Below the pieces are notes generated by a model. The model searched no databases. It saw only the letters and a list, made by a program, of their open reading frames with translations, and was not told the DNA's origin. Below, one piece after another: positions 1 through 6,402 of a stretch of 23,632 nt of DNA. Made by a program: the position numbers and the translations under genes. The stretch's first letter is position 1, and each line of letters opens with the position of its first letter. This stretch comes from DATFYI01 sp035315125 (lineage in GTDB: Bacteria; Chloroflexota; Anaerolineae; Anaerolineales; Anaerolineaceae): contig DATFYI010000061.1 in the NCBI GenBank assembly GCA_035315125.1, forward strand, positions 1-23,632, in the 5' to 3' direction.

Positions 1-440
1 CCTTCATAGACCCGCTGTTGTTCTACGCTTGGATCATATTTTTGCTCGGGTGTCTTGTCGATCAAGGGCGAGCGCAGCGATGGAATAATTGGCAGTAGAT
101 CTCTCAATATTTCGCCGGGTAAATTTACCCCACTTTGATAAGCGTTCTCAATAGTTTCGCGGATTATCTGAGCCAACGGCCCATAGGGTGCACCACCTTC
201 GGCGTAGCACTCACCCGTCAACAGGCTGGCCCCAGGAAAATGCGCTTCCGAAATCAGTTCCCGCACAAAGCGGGTTTTGCCTACACCCGGTTCACCACTG
301 ATCAATAAGACCTGCCCCTGGCCGGAAGCGGCACGCTGCCAGAGTGTCTTAGCTTCCTCCAATTCGCCCACCCGGCCCACCCAATGGTCGTAAACTATGC
401 GACTGAGTTGGCTGGAGGAGTCGTCAATTGGTGTGGTCAT
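1..440 (-). CDS. AAA-type ATPase regulator, N-terminal part (cut by window edge)
   Basis: A partial gene: 146 codons are open from an ATG at 440 leftwards to the window edge. About 15 residues in, the motif VGRVGELEEAKTLW precedes a Walker A P-loop (GEPGVGKT, near residues 49-56), followed by RFVRELISEA and GECYAEGGAPYGPLAQIIRE. This order is typical of the AAA_16 ATPase module found in MalT/AfsR-like regulators and in some bacterial Ser/Thr kinases and adenylate cyclases, where a long TPR region and an output domain follow. The output domain lies outside the window, so the exact class cannot be told. There is no clear ribosome-binding site. A possible promoter (TTGGTC, 17 nt, TATTAA) ends 3 nt before the ATG. 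Confident as an AAA ATPase, open on function. Confidence 0.85.
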   Translation of the reverse strand, partial: MTTPIDDSSSQLSRIVYDHWVGRVGELEEAKTLWQRAASGQGQVLLISGEPGVGKTRFVRELISEAHFPGASLLTGECYAEGGAPYGPLAQIIRETIENAYQSGVNLPGEILRDLLPIIPSLRSPLIDKTPEQKYDPSVEQQRVYE

Positions 441-575
441 TGTTTAATAGACCTTATCGAACCATTGACCAATATTAATTAAAACCTTAATAAGTAATCA
501 CTTTTGCGCTTGCTTATCCTTATAGTTAAATTATACTTACCTTACCCCGAATATCAATAATTGTATCCCAAAATT

Positions 576-614
576 ATTGCGATAAGAATCCTGGGAGATA
601 GAGATTATCGCAAT
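576..614 (-). terminator. Hairpin, possible terminator downstream of tRNA-Ser
   Basis: ATTGCGATAA at 576-585 is a perfect 10-bp inverted match to TTATCGCAAT at 605-614, with a 19-nt loop. Read on the minus strand the hairpin is followed by AATTTT, a poor U-tract. It is the strongest stem between the tRNA and the next minus-strand gene, so it may end the tRNA transcript. It could also be an unrelated inverted repeat. Confidence 0.35.
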
Positions 615-706
615 GAACTCTTAAAGCATTTTTCATCGGAAGGGTGTAGCAGATCTGAACAGCGAGTTAAGAACTACCCTCATAAGAGTCGTCATACAAC
701 AGCGGA

Positions 707-726
707 GAGGGTCGCGATGCACCCTC
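707..726 (-). repeat. Short hairpin just 3' of tRNA-Ser
   Basis: GAGGGT at 707-712 pairs with ACCCTC at 721-726 across an 8-nt loop, 15 nt beyond the tRNA 3' end. It has no U-tract. One arm belongs to a 13-bp direct copy of the tRNA 3' end (CAGCGGAGAGGGT at 700-712 and 738-750). Confidence 0.4.
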
Positions 727-740
727 GCAGCATTCTTCAG

Positions 741-828
741 CGGAGAGGGTGGGATTCGAACCCACGGTGACGACAAGCGCCACAACGGTTTTCGAGACCG
801 CCCCGATCGGCCACTCTGGCACCTCTCC
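741..828 (-). tRNA. tRNA-Ser (anticodon CGA)
   Basis: The 88-nt minus-strand sequence folds as a class II tRNA. The acceptor GGAGAGG pairs with CCTCTCC, the discriminator is G, and the anticodon loop CTCGAAA sits in a GCGGT/ACCGT stem. A long variable arm follows, then the T-loop GGTTCGAATCC. CGA reads the serine codon UCG. The 3' CCA is not encoded (CTGAAG follows the discriminator), so CCA must be added by tRNA nucleotidyltransferase after trimming. The gene is 92 nt downstream of ribonuclease D on the same strand but has its own -10-like element. Confidence 0.95.
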
Positions 829-843
829 CATCAGCCATGGCCT

Positions 844-872
844 ATTATAGCAGAAAACACCCACCGGATTAA
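844..872 (-). promoter_or_regulatory. Putative promoter of tRNA-Ser
   Basis: On the minus strand TTAATC (867-872) and a perfect TATAAT (844-849) are 17 nt apart. The -10 ends 15 nt before the mature tRNA 5' end, so transcription would start about 8 nt upstream of it. The -35 box is weak. Confidence 0.5.
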
Positions 873-920
873 TCTTTGAGACGATAAACCGCTAAAATGC
901 CTTGAACTCGATGATCTCTG

Positions 921-2084
921 TCAGGCCGGCGGCGGCTGCAGCAGTTTCAATAGCTGTCCGCCAAAATGTTCAAATCGCCAGGGAACTGTCCCCATATTTG
1001 CCGCCAGATCTTCCAATCGTTTTGGATTGTCCTGGGCGATTTGCTCCATAATTTCGCGCGGTAAAATCACGTCCGACTCTACTCCCAGGCTATGACCGGT
1101 CTGCTTGCGCCAGTTGCGCAGCACATCTAACCGGTTTAAATATTGCTCATCCGGCCGAGGATAAGAAGGACGGTAAAGCGGCTTGGCGTGTAAACCACGC
1201 TGAACTGCCTGCAACAACCCGCCTGCATGGCGCTCAATTTGGGTTGAGCTGATATTAGTCAGGCTGTAAAGCTCTTCCTGTGTCTGCGGACAGCTTCTGG
1301 CGACTTCCAATAGATCCTTGTTGCCAAGGATTTTGAATGGAGGAACATCGGCAGCCTTGGCGCGTTCATCGCGATAATTGCACAACTCCTGCAAAATGGC
1401 GGCTTGATTTGGAGTGAGATCCTGACTCCCGCTAACTCGATACCAGGCTTCTGCTCCGTTAACCAAAGACGGTGAATTGACCTGGCACAACCGGCAAAAA
1501 TCTTCTTGTGCAAGCGGCCAGCGACCGTTTTCCTGAAGGGCAGTTATTAAACGATTTCGAAGCGGAATAAGGTAAAAAGTGTCTAATCTTGCATATTCCA
1601 GCATTGCAGTGCTGAGCGGGCGTTTACCCCAGTTTGCTCTTTGGTAACGCTTATCCAGCACAACCCCAAACTCCGATTCGATCATGGCTGCCAGACCGAT
1701 CGAAGGCCTCCCCAATATTCGGCTGGCGACCATCGTATCAAAGATATTGGCAAATTTGAAACCAAAACTGCGCTTCATACAGATAAGATCATATTCGGCT
1801 GCATGGAATATCTTTTCAAACTGTGGGTCAGCGAATATTAGGCCCAGCAGGGAAAGGTCGTGAACCGAAAGCGGGTCCAGCAGATAATCTTTCTCACCGG
1901 TCGAAAATTGGATCAGGCAAACCGTCTCATGGTATGCAAAAAGGCTGTTGGATTCGGTATCTACTGCCAGGGTAGGATAACGAAGCAAGTCATCTACCAT
2001 GCGCTTCAGGTCGTCCTGCTTCGCAACCCAAATCGGTCTATAGCTGGGCGGTTCCATCATGGATTGAATTATAGTCGATTTCAT
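921..2084 (-). CDS. rnd: Ribonuclease D (3'-5' exoribonuclease, HRDC)
   Basis: A cytoplasmic exonuclease of the DEDD family that trims 3' ends of tRNA precursors and other small RNAs. At 387 aa it has the usual RNase D length. Motif I is VDTESNS (D42, E44), motif II is FHAAEYD (D99), and motif III is YARLD (Y164, D168), so all metal-binding acidic residues are present. QRANWGKRPLS near 148-158 is a family hallmark. Two HRDC-like helical regions follow, at about 210-290 and 310-385. The ATG at 2084 lacks a ribosome-binding site. A TATAAT at 2068-2073 lies inside the frame, directly before a second start (ATGATG at 2060/2057), so the protein may begin at residue 9 or 10. It is the nearest gene upstream of tRNA-Ser on the same strand and diverges from the two-component operon. 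Confidence 0.93.
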   Translation of the reverse strand: MKSTIIQSMMEPPSYRPIWVAKQDDLKRMVDDLLRYPTLAVDTESNSLFAYHETVCLIQFSTGEKDYLLDPLSVHDLSLLGLIFADPQFEKIFHAAEYDLICMKRSFGFKFANIFDTMVASRILGRPSIGLAAMIESEFGVVLDKRYQRANWGKRPLSTAMLEYARLDTFYLIPLRNRLITALQENGRWPLAQEDFCRLCQVNSPSLVNGAEAWYRVSGSQDLTPNQAAILQELCNYRDERAKAADVPPFKILGNKDLLEVARSCPQTQEELYSLTNISSTQIERHAGGLLQAVQRGLHAKPLYRPSYPRPDEQYLNRLDVLRNWRKQTGHSLGVESDVILPREIMEQIAQDNPKRLEDLAANMGTVPWRFEHFGGQLLKLLQPPPA

Positions 2085-2097
2085 TATGGCGAGTTAA
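2068..2097 (-). promoter_or_regulatory. rnd: Putative promoter of ribonuclease D
   Basis: Minus strand TTAACT (2092-2097), 18-nt spacer, TATAAT (2068-2073). The expected start of transcription falls at about 2060-2061, on the internal ATGATG. If real, the mRNA is leaderless and the annotated start at 2084 is too long. Confidence 0.45.
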
Positions 2098-2148
2098 TTC
2101 GCAATAAAACTAGTGCGGTAATGCCAGATGGCGGCCACCAACATTAAA

Positions 2149-2160
2149 TTTGGTACCAAA
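2149..2160. promoter_or_regulatory. 12-bp perfect palindrome between divergent promoters
   Basis: TTTGGTACCAAA reads the same on both strands and sits just upstream of the candidate -35 of the two-component operon. It could be an operator; chance is not excluded. Confidence 0.3.
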
Positions 2161-2165
2161 AAGGT

Positions 2166-2195
2166 TTGCATAATCTGATAATATAAGATTAAAAT
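2166..2195 (+). promoter_or_regulatory. Candidate promoter of the two-component operon
   Basis: TTGCAT (2166-2171), 18-nt spacer, TAAAAT (2190-2195), giving a leader of about 66 nt. A small dyad, TAATCT at 2171-2176 with AGATTA at 2186-2191, fills the spacer and touches the -10. It could be a binding site for the response regulator itself. Confidence 0.35.
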
Positions 2196-2268
2196 TGGAT
2201 AGAATTTTTGTGGATCATGCGCTGGTATTGCAAATCCTGATATGGTATATTATTCACAGGAGGGGTTT

Positions 2269-2946
2269 ATGAAAGAACATATCCTGATCATTGAGGACGA
2301 TGAAGCAATTGTAAAAGTGCTCCGGCGCGGCCTGGCCTATGAAGGATACCAGGTAGATGTAGCATTTGACGGTGAAAATGGTCTGGCAACCGCGCGGGAT
2401 CGTCATCCCGACCTGGTTGTCCTGGATTTGATGCTGCCCGGAATGGACGGCATAGAAGTATGCCAGCGCTTACGCGCGGGTGGAAATATCCCGATTTTGA
2501 TGTTGACAGCTAAAGATACCATCCAGGACCGCGTTTTGGGCCTGGATGCCGGCGCCGACGATTATATGGTGAAGCCGTTCGAGCTTGATGAGCTTCTGGC
2601 GCGCGTGCGCGCCCTGTTAAGAAGAACCCAGCCAGACCGGGCGCCGGTCTTATCTTTTGCGGATCTGACATTGGATACTTCTACCAGACAGGCCAGCCGT
2701 AAAGGTCGGGTAATTTCACTGACAGCGAAAGAATATGATTTGCTGGAATTGTTTATGCGGCATCCTCGGCAAGTCCTGACGCGCGAGATGATTTTTGACC
2801 GCGTTTGGGGATACGATTTCGGTGGGGAAAGTAATGTATTGGATGTCTATATTCGCTACCTACGCCAAAAACTCGAATCGGAGGGAGAACCGCGCCTGAT
2901 CCATACTGCACGGGGCGTAGGGTACGTATTACGCGAGACCCCCTGA
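2269..2946 (+). CDS. OmpR/PhoB-family response regulator
   Basis: A cytoplasmic transcription factor of 225 aa. The N-terminal receiver has the acidic pair E9-D10-D11, phosphoacceptor D53 (LVVLDLMLPGMDG), the conserved Thr in LMLTAKD and the Lys in MVKPFELDELLARV. The C-terminal winged helix (about 125-225) shows LTAKEYDLLELFMRHP, TREMIFDRVWG, NVLDVYIRYLRQKLE and HTARGVGYVL. The ATG at 2269 is chosen because AGGAGGGG lies 4 nt upstream; an in-frame ATG at 2242 has no such site. The stop overlaps the next start by one base (TGATG), so the kinase is translationally coupled. The stimulus and target genes cannot be read from the sequence. Confidence 0.96.
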   Translation: MKEHILIIEDDEAIVKVLRRGLAYEGYQVDVAFDGENGLATARDRHPDLVVLDLMLPGMDGIEVCQRLRAGGNIPILMLTAKDTIQDRVLGLDAGADDYMVKPFELDELLARVRALLRRTQPDRAPVLSFADLTLDTSTRQASRKGRVISLTAKEYDLLELFMRHPRQVLTREMIFDRVWGYDFGGESNVLDVYIRYLRQKLESEGEPRLIHTARGVGYVLRETP

Positions 2947-4370
2947 TGTCGTTACGCCTGCGCCTGACCTTGCTTTACACCACACTACTAGGAGGGGTAT
3001 TACTCATTTTTGGAGCGTTGGTTTACGGCCTGGTCAGCGTAACCTTACTGGATCAAGTCGATAACACCTTAACCCAGTCGACCAACCAACTCATTGATCG
3101 CCTGCGAGTAAATTCAGCCAACCAATTCGATTCACGCTCGATTGCCAATTTTCAACCCACTGATAATTTGCTCTTTCAAATATGGGGCAATGACAATAAA
3201 CTTCAAGTAGTACGACCGCCAGCCTGGCAAACTCCCCTTGACCCTGTAGGTCAGCACGCTGGCAAGACTATTTTTAATTCGACAATCAGCGCAGAGGTGC
3301 ATTTAAGAGTTCTCAGTGTACCGGTTAAAACGGAAAGGGGGGAGGCCGGCGTTATTCAGGTTGCATTAAACCTGGGCTTAATTGATGTAATTTTACGGAC
3401 GTTAGCGACGATCTTAATTTTATTAACGATTTTGGCTATGTTCCTTTCCTGGCTGGCGGCCTGGTTGATTACCGGTCAAGCCCTGGCCCCTCTGGTAACA
3501 GTCACCCAGGTGGCAACACAAATTACACGGGCGGATGATCTTTCACGGCGTATTCCATTGACAGGTTCCTCGGATGACGAAGTCGGCCAGTTAATCCAGT
3601 CATTCAATCAGACGTTGGAACGCCTGGAGCAACTTTTTAATTCTCAACGCCGCTTTTTAGCGGATGTCAGCCACGAGCTGCGTACACCGTTGACGGTCAT
3701 TAAGGGTAATGTTGGTCTGATGCGCCAGCAAGGAGTAGCCGATCAAGAATCCATGGACAGTATCGAAGCAGAGGTCGACCGGCTAACCCGAATGGTGGGA
3801 GATCTATTGCTTTTAGCCCAGGCCGAATCCGGGCGGATGCCATTAGATCACGGCAAAGTCGAATTGGATACCGTGTTGTTGGAAGTCTTTCAACAAATGC
3901 GCATGCTGGCTGGAGATCGTTTACAAATAAAACTGGCTGAGATTGATCAAATTCAGGTCACAGGCGACCGGGATCGTCTTAAGCAAGTATTGCTAAACCT
4001 GGTCGGGAATGCTATTCAATATACACCTCCAGGGGGTCAAGTAAATATAGCTCTGCGGAGAGTTTCAGACAAAGCCCAAATCGTTGTGACGGATACGGGT
4101 CCTGGAATTCCCAGCCAGGATTTGCCCCATATATTTGAACGCTTTTATCGCGGAGAAAAGTCGCGCAAACGCAGTAAGTCTACCGGTTTTGGTCTGGGCC
4201 TTTCGATTGCATATTGGATTGTACGTGGACACGGCGGAACAATCGAAGTAAATTCACAGGAAGGTAAAGGTACCACTTTCTGTGTGTGGCTGCCCTTGAA
4301 CGGACAGAGCGCCACCAGTTTACCGGCTGACACTATAGTTCTGGCAGATCCAAACTCCAAAAAAAGATAA
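2946..4370 (+). CDS. Membrane sensor histidine kinase (HAMP, HisKA, HATPase)
   Basis: The 474-aa partner of the preceding regulator. A first membrane helix (about 7-31) and a second (about 150-176) flank an extracytoplasmic sensor region of about 120 aa with no family I recognise. A HAMP linker follows, then the dimerisation/phosphoacceptor helix RRFLADVSHELRTPL with His243. The ATP-binding domain has the N box LNLVGNAIQYTPPGG, G1 DTGPGIP, F box FERFYRGE and G2 GFGLGLSIAYWIV. It would autophosphorylate on His243 and pass the phosphate to Asp53 of the regulator. The C-terminus has an extra tail of about 25 residues (after VWLPLNG). A hairpin at 4376-4414 follows the stop. Confidence 0.96.
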   Translation: MSLRLRLTLLYTTLLGGVLLIFGALVYGLVSVTLLDQVDNTLTQSTNQLIDRLRVNSANQFDSRSIANFQPTDNLLFQIWGNDNKLQVVRPPAWQTPLDPVGQHAGKTIFNSTISAEVHLRVLSVPVKTERGEAGVIQVALNLGLIDVILRTLATILILLTILAMFLSWLAAWLITGQALAPLVTVTQVATQITRADDLSRRIPLTGSSDDEVGQLIQSFNQTLERLEQLFNSQRRFLADVSHELRTPLTVIKGNVGLMRQQGVADQESMDSIEAEVDRLTRMVGDLLLLAQAESGRMPLDHGKVELDTVLLEVFQQMRMLAGDRLQIKLAEIDQIQVTGDRDRLKQVLLNLVGNAIQYTPPGGQVNIALRRVSDKAQIVVTDTGPGIPSQDLPHIFERFYRGEKSRKRSKSTGFGLGLSIAYWIVRGHGGTIEVNSQEGKGTTFCVWLPLNGQSATSLPADTIVLADPNSKKR

Positions 4371-4375
4371 ACAAT

Positions 4376-4414
4376 TTCCCCTTCTTACGACCTTTTTCAG
4401 TCATAGAAGGGGAA
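4376..4414 (+). terminator. Hairpin terminator after the two-component operon
   Basis: TTCCCCTTCT (4376-4385) pairs perfectly with AGAAGGGGAA (4405-4414) across a 19-nt loop. The plus strand continues GTAAAATTTGGGTTTTTTT and the minus strand ATTGTTTATCTTTTTTT. It may therefore serve both the kinase and the convergent membrane-protein gene, although neither U-tract is immediate. Confidence 0.55.
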
Positions 4415-4472
4415 GTAAAATTTGGGTTTTTTTCGGACATTCCTGCGTGTACTATCGGGAAGTCCGTCAGTA

Positions 4473-5237
4473 TTACATTCGGCGGCTCTCGCTTGAAGTA
4501 TTTTCATTTATTGTAGGACGAGTGACCGGGCGTGAATTCATAGAAAGACTATGGTAAGTGGGTTCTGGTCGTCCAGAACTGGCTTCTACTGGCACAACCG
4601 GGCGAGCGCTGATAGATGGGCGAGGTGATACGGATGCTGAGCCTAATGATCCTCCCACGGAAACCGGTGATGAGATTGCCGGACTTCTACGGTTGCCAGA
4701 TGAGTAGGATGGGCGAGAGTTACCCCATAATAAACGATCGCCAGCATATGAAAGCGAGCCGATAATCAATATTCGGATGATCCAGACCATAACGGCTACA
4801 AAAACCGGGACCACCTTGGTCAATGTATTTGGGTCCATGACGGCGACGCTTTTTTCGGTGTGACTGACAATTGCCATCGAAACGCCCCACCAGGTCAGAA
4901 TTGCATTCATTGTAGCAGCCAGCATCCAGGCCCCAAACAAATACCAGATTTCCTTAGGCTCGTCCGAACCTTGTTCGGGTGTAAAAAGACGGGCAATGCC
5001 TGCAAAATCAATTCCACAAAATGCGATGGATAAAATCGTTGACCAAAGAATGCCGGCAAATTTTAAATTGCCCAGCAAGTCGTTTAGAGCATATTCGGTA
5101 GTGGTGAAGTTAAACATTTCAAACGCCACCAGAGCCGTGAGGATAATTATGCCCAGAAACACGATCGGGCGCAGCTTGACCTTTGTAAATTTTTGGAAGG
5201 GATTAAACCCTGAACCCCGAGAACTTGAAAAACTCAT
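4473..5237 (-). CDS. Unknown four-helix membrane protein with Ser/Pro-rich tail
   Basis: I do not recognise a family. The protein is 254 aa. A short hydrophilic N-terminus (MSFSSSRGSGFNPFQKF) is followed by four hydrophobic helices at about 22-44, 60-85, 96-126 and 140-168. A tail of about 80 residues rich in Ser, Pro, Arg and Val (SSGNRRSPAISSPVS and similar) is probably disordered. Acidic and aromatic residues between the helices give no catalytic signature. The ATG at 5237 is chosen because AAAGGAG lies about 7 nt upstream, and because the longer frame start at 5306 would lie upstream of the -10 element (5295-5300) and not be transcribed. It is a single gene with its own strong promoter, bounded by hairpins on both sides. 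Confidence 0.8.
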   Translation of the reverse strand: MSFSSSRGSGFNPFQKFTKVKLRPIVFLGIIILTALVAFEMFNFTTTEYALNDLLGNLKFAGILWSTILSIAFCGIDFAGIARLFTPEQGSDEPKEIWYLFGAWMLAATMNAILTWWGVSMAIVSHTEKSVAVMDPNTLTKVVPVFVAVMVWIIRILIIGSLSYAGDRLLWGNSRPSYSSGNRRSPAISSPVSVGGSLGSASVSPRPSISARPVVPVEASSGRPEPTYHSLSMNSRPVTRPTINENTSSESRRM

Positions 5238-5294
5238 TGGGACATCTCCTTTCCGTTTTAGAACGGAGCAATCATTTAAACCGGATATGTCCCT

Positions 5295-5323
5295 AGTATA
5301 GAACATATATTCTATATTGTCAA
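5295..5323 (-). promoter_or_regulatory. Strong sigma-70-type promoter of the membrane-protein gene
   Basis: Minus strand TTGACA (5318-5323, full consensus), exactly 17 nt, then TATACT (5295-5300). Transcription would start near 5288, giving a leader of about 50 nt before the ATG at 5237. This is the best-matching promoter in the window. Confidence 0.8.
5298..5315. promoter_or_regulatory. Palindromic operator inside the promoter spacer
   Basis: ATAGAACATATATTCTAT is an 18-bp dyad with only the pair at positions 7 and 12 unmatched. It covers half of the -10 and most of the -10 to -35 spacer, a classic repressor position. The core GAAC-ATAT-ATTC is one base from the Bacillus-type LexA box GAAC-N4-GTTC. 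Assigning it to LexA is inference. Confidence 0.5.
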
Positions 5324-5361
5324 TACCCTTTTTTGAACCCGAAAGTATTTTCCCCTTTAAT

Positions 5362-5379
5362 AAATAAGTTTCCTTATTT
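5362..5379. repeat. AT-rich dyad upstream of the promoter
   Basis: AAATAAG (5362-5368) pairs with CTTATTT (5373-5379) around TTTC, about 40 bp upstream of the -35 of the membrane-protein gene. It could be a second protein site or an UP-like AT tract. Confidence 0.3.
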
Positions 5380-5410
5380 GGAAGTCCAAAAAAACCTCCC
5401 TATTATGAAA

Positions 5411-5448
5411 AAACCCCTTTCCTCTTCATCCAAAGCGGAAAGGGGTTT
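5411..5448 (-). terminator. Rho-independent terminator of the SWIM gene
   Basis: AAACCCCTTTCC (5411-5422) and GGAAAGGGGTTT (5437-5448) form a perfect 12-bp stem with a 14-nt loop. On the minus strand the stem runs into a T-run (complement of the A-run at 5408-5413), 16 nt beyond the SWIM-protein stop. Confidence 0.8.
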
Positions 5449-5463
5449 CTTGAACAATTATTG

Positions 5464-5709
5464 TTAAACCTTTATCTCTTGGCCGTTAAGCATCCCTTCC
5501 AGGATAAATTCAAGTGCCATGGTATGACTACAGCGACCACGGGAATGGAAGAAATCACAATCGCAATGCCATTCATTATTATTATAACTTACGGTATGAG
5601 GGTTATTTTCCCCATCCATCGTTACTGTAAAGGAGTTAAAATGAAAGCGTGTACGTTCTTGGGCATATCTTTTGGCTTTCTCAATCTTGCCAATCATGCC
5701 ATAGTCCAT
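5464..5709 (-). CDS. Small stand-alone SWIM zinc-finger protein
   Basis: An 81-aa protein whose C-terminal half carries the SWIM signature CxC-Xn-CxH: WHCDCDFFHSRGRCSH, residues about 48-63. SWIM domains bind zinc and mediate DNA or protein contacts. They usually sit inside large proteins such as SWI2/SNF2 helicases or MULE transposases. Here the finger is preceded only by an alpha-helical stretch and a possible beta-strand region (FHFNSFTVTMDGENNPHTV). The ATG at 5709 is chosen because AAGGAG lies 8 nt upstream; a longer frame to 5766 has no such site and overlaps the upstream hairpin. It lies alone between two hairpins, so it is probably monocistronic. Function unknown. Confidence 0.82.
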   Translation of the reverse strand: MDYGMIGKIEKAKRYAQERTRFHFNSFTVTMDGENNPHTVSYNNNEWHCDCDFFHSRGRCSHTMALEFILEGMLNGQEIKV

Positions 5710-5758
5710 TGGAGCTTCTCCTTTCAAATCGGTCAAGTTAGATATTAGGATAAAATAT

Positions 5759-5787
5759 AAAGGCACGCGTTTTACCTGCGTGCCTTT
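5759..5787 (-). terminator. Hairpin downstream of the GNAT gene
   Basis: AAAGGCACGC (5759-5768) pairs perfectly with GCGTGCCTTT (5778-5787), with a 9-nt loop. On the minus strand it continues ATATTTTATCC, a moderate U-rich end. It separates the acetyltransferase from the SWIM gene. Confidence 0.6.
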
Positions 5788-5869
5788 ATTACCTGATGAG
5801 AAAACAATTATTGGAGATTACTCGCATAAAAGGTTTATCTCCGCTGCTTTTGTATATCATAGTACGACT

Positions 5870-6328
5870 TTACTTGAAAGTCAATCTCTCTTTTTCTAAA
5901 ACCAGGGCATCACTGCCTGGCCGGTAATAATTCGACCAGATATCTACCATCCGGTAGCCATTTTGTTCATAAAGTTTTATGGCCGGTTCGTTATCGCGGC
6001 GCACGCACAACCGTACGCGACGCATGCCAATTTGCTCTTCACAAATTTCCAATAAGCCTTGGGCAATACCCTGCCGCCGGTAAGCTTTCCGAACTCCGAG
6101 GCTAGTTATCCAGCCAACACCTTCGCCTGAACGGGGATCTCCTGAAACAAAACCGACCATTTGATCCCCGGATACCGCTTTCAAGCGTATGACGCCCGGC
6201 ATCGCCAAAACACCAATGATGTCGAGCAAAGGCCAGGCATCTTCTCCAAAACATTCCTGCTCTAATTGTCTTAATTGACCCAGATCATGCCAGGTGGCAG
6301 GCTGAATTGTATGGGCGATTTTATCCAT
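5870..6328 (-). CDS. GNAT-family N-acetyltransferase (RimI-like)
   Basis: A 152-aa single-domain protein that would transfer an acetyl group from acetyl-CoA to an amine. Motif A, VRKAYRRQGIAQGLL (about 98-112), matches the acetyl-CoA pyrophosphate loop Q/RxxGxG/A. Motif B is YEQNGYRMVDIWSNYY near the C-terminus, and an N-terminal LEQECFGEDAWP segment resembles ribosomal-protein acetyltransferases. Similarity to RimI is at family level only, and the substrate is unknown. There is no good ribosome-binding site before the ATG at 6328; the sequence there is TTTTATTTTCA. Confidence 0.88.
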   Translation of the reverse strand: MDKIAHTIQPATWHDLGQLRQLEQECFGEDAWPLLDIIGVLAMPGVIRLKAVSGDQMVGFVSGDPRSGEGVGWITSLGVRKAYRRQGIAQGLLEICEEQIGMRRVRLCVRRDNEPAIKLYEQNGYRMVDIWSNYYRPGSDALVLEKERLTFK

Positions 6329-6344
6329 TGAAAATAAAACCAGG

Positions 6345-6389
6345 GGCTGCAGTTTAGTCTTAATCCTGGTCTCTTCCTAAACTGCAGCC
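6345..6389 (-). terminator. Hairpin between slipin and GNAT genes
   Basis: GGCTGCAGTTTAG (6345-6357) pairs perfectly over 13 bp with CTAAACTGCAGCC (6377-6389), with a 19-nt loop. It begins 13 nt beyond the slipin stop. On the minus strand CCCTGGTTTTATTTTC follows, so termination is plausible. A competing 6-bp pairing (ACCAGG 6339-6344 with CCTGGT 6365-6370) uses the loop. Confidence 0.6.
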
Positions 6390-6402
6390 GGTTGGATCGA
6401 AT

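Larger units (their letters stand above)
441..740. other. AT-rich intergenic stretch without a recognised gene
   Basis: About 300 bases between the ATPase gene start and tRNA-Ser. I see no convincing coding region. It holds two inverted repeats (576-614 and 707-726) that lie downstream of the tRNA on the minus strand. A short open frame at 561-770 on the plus strand runs antisense into the tRNA and is not accepted as a gene. Confidence 0.6.

Noticed and set aside
561..770. 69-codon plus-strand frame
   Set aside because: Its end is antisense to tRNA-Ser and it spans two hairpins; no ribosome-binding site was seen.
4434..4466. Bulged inverted repeat CGGAC...GTCCG as terminator of the membrane-protein gene
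   Set aside because: A bulge interrupts the stem and the downstream minus-strand bases are A-rich rather than T-rich; the 4376-4414 hairpin fits better.
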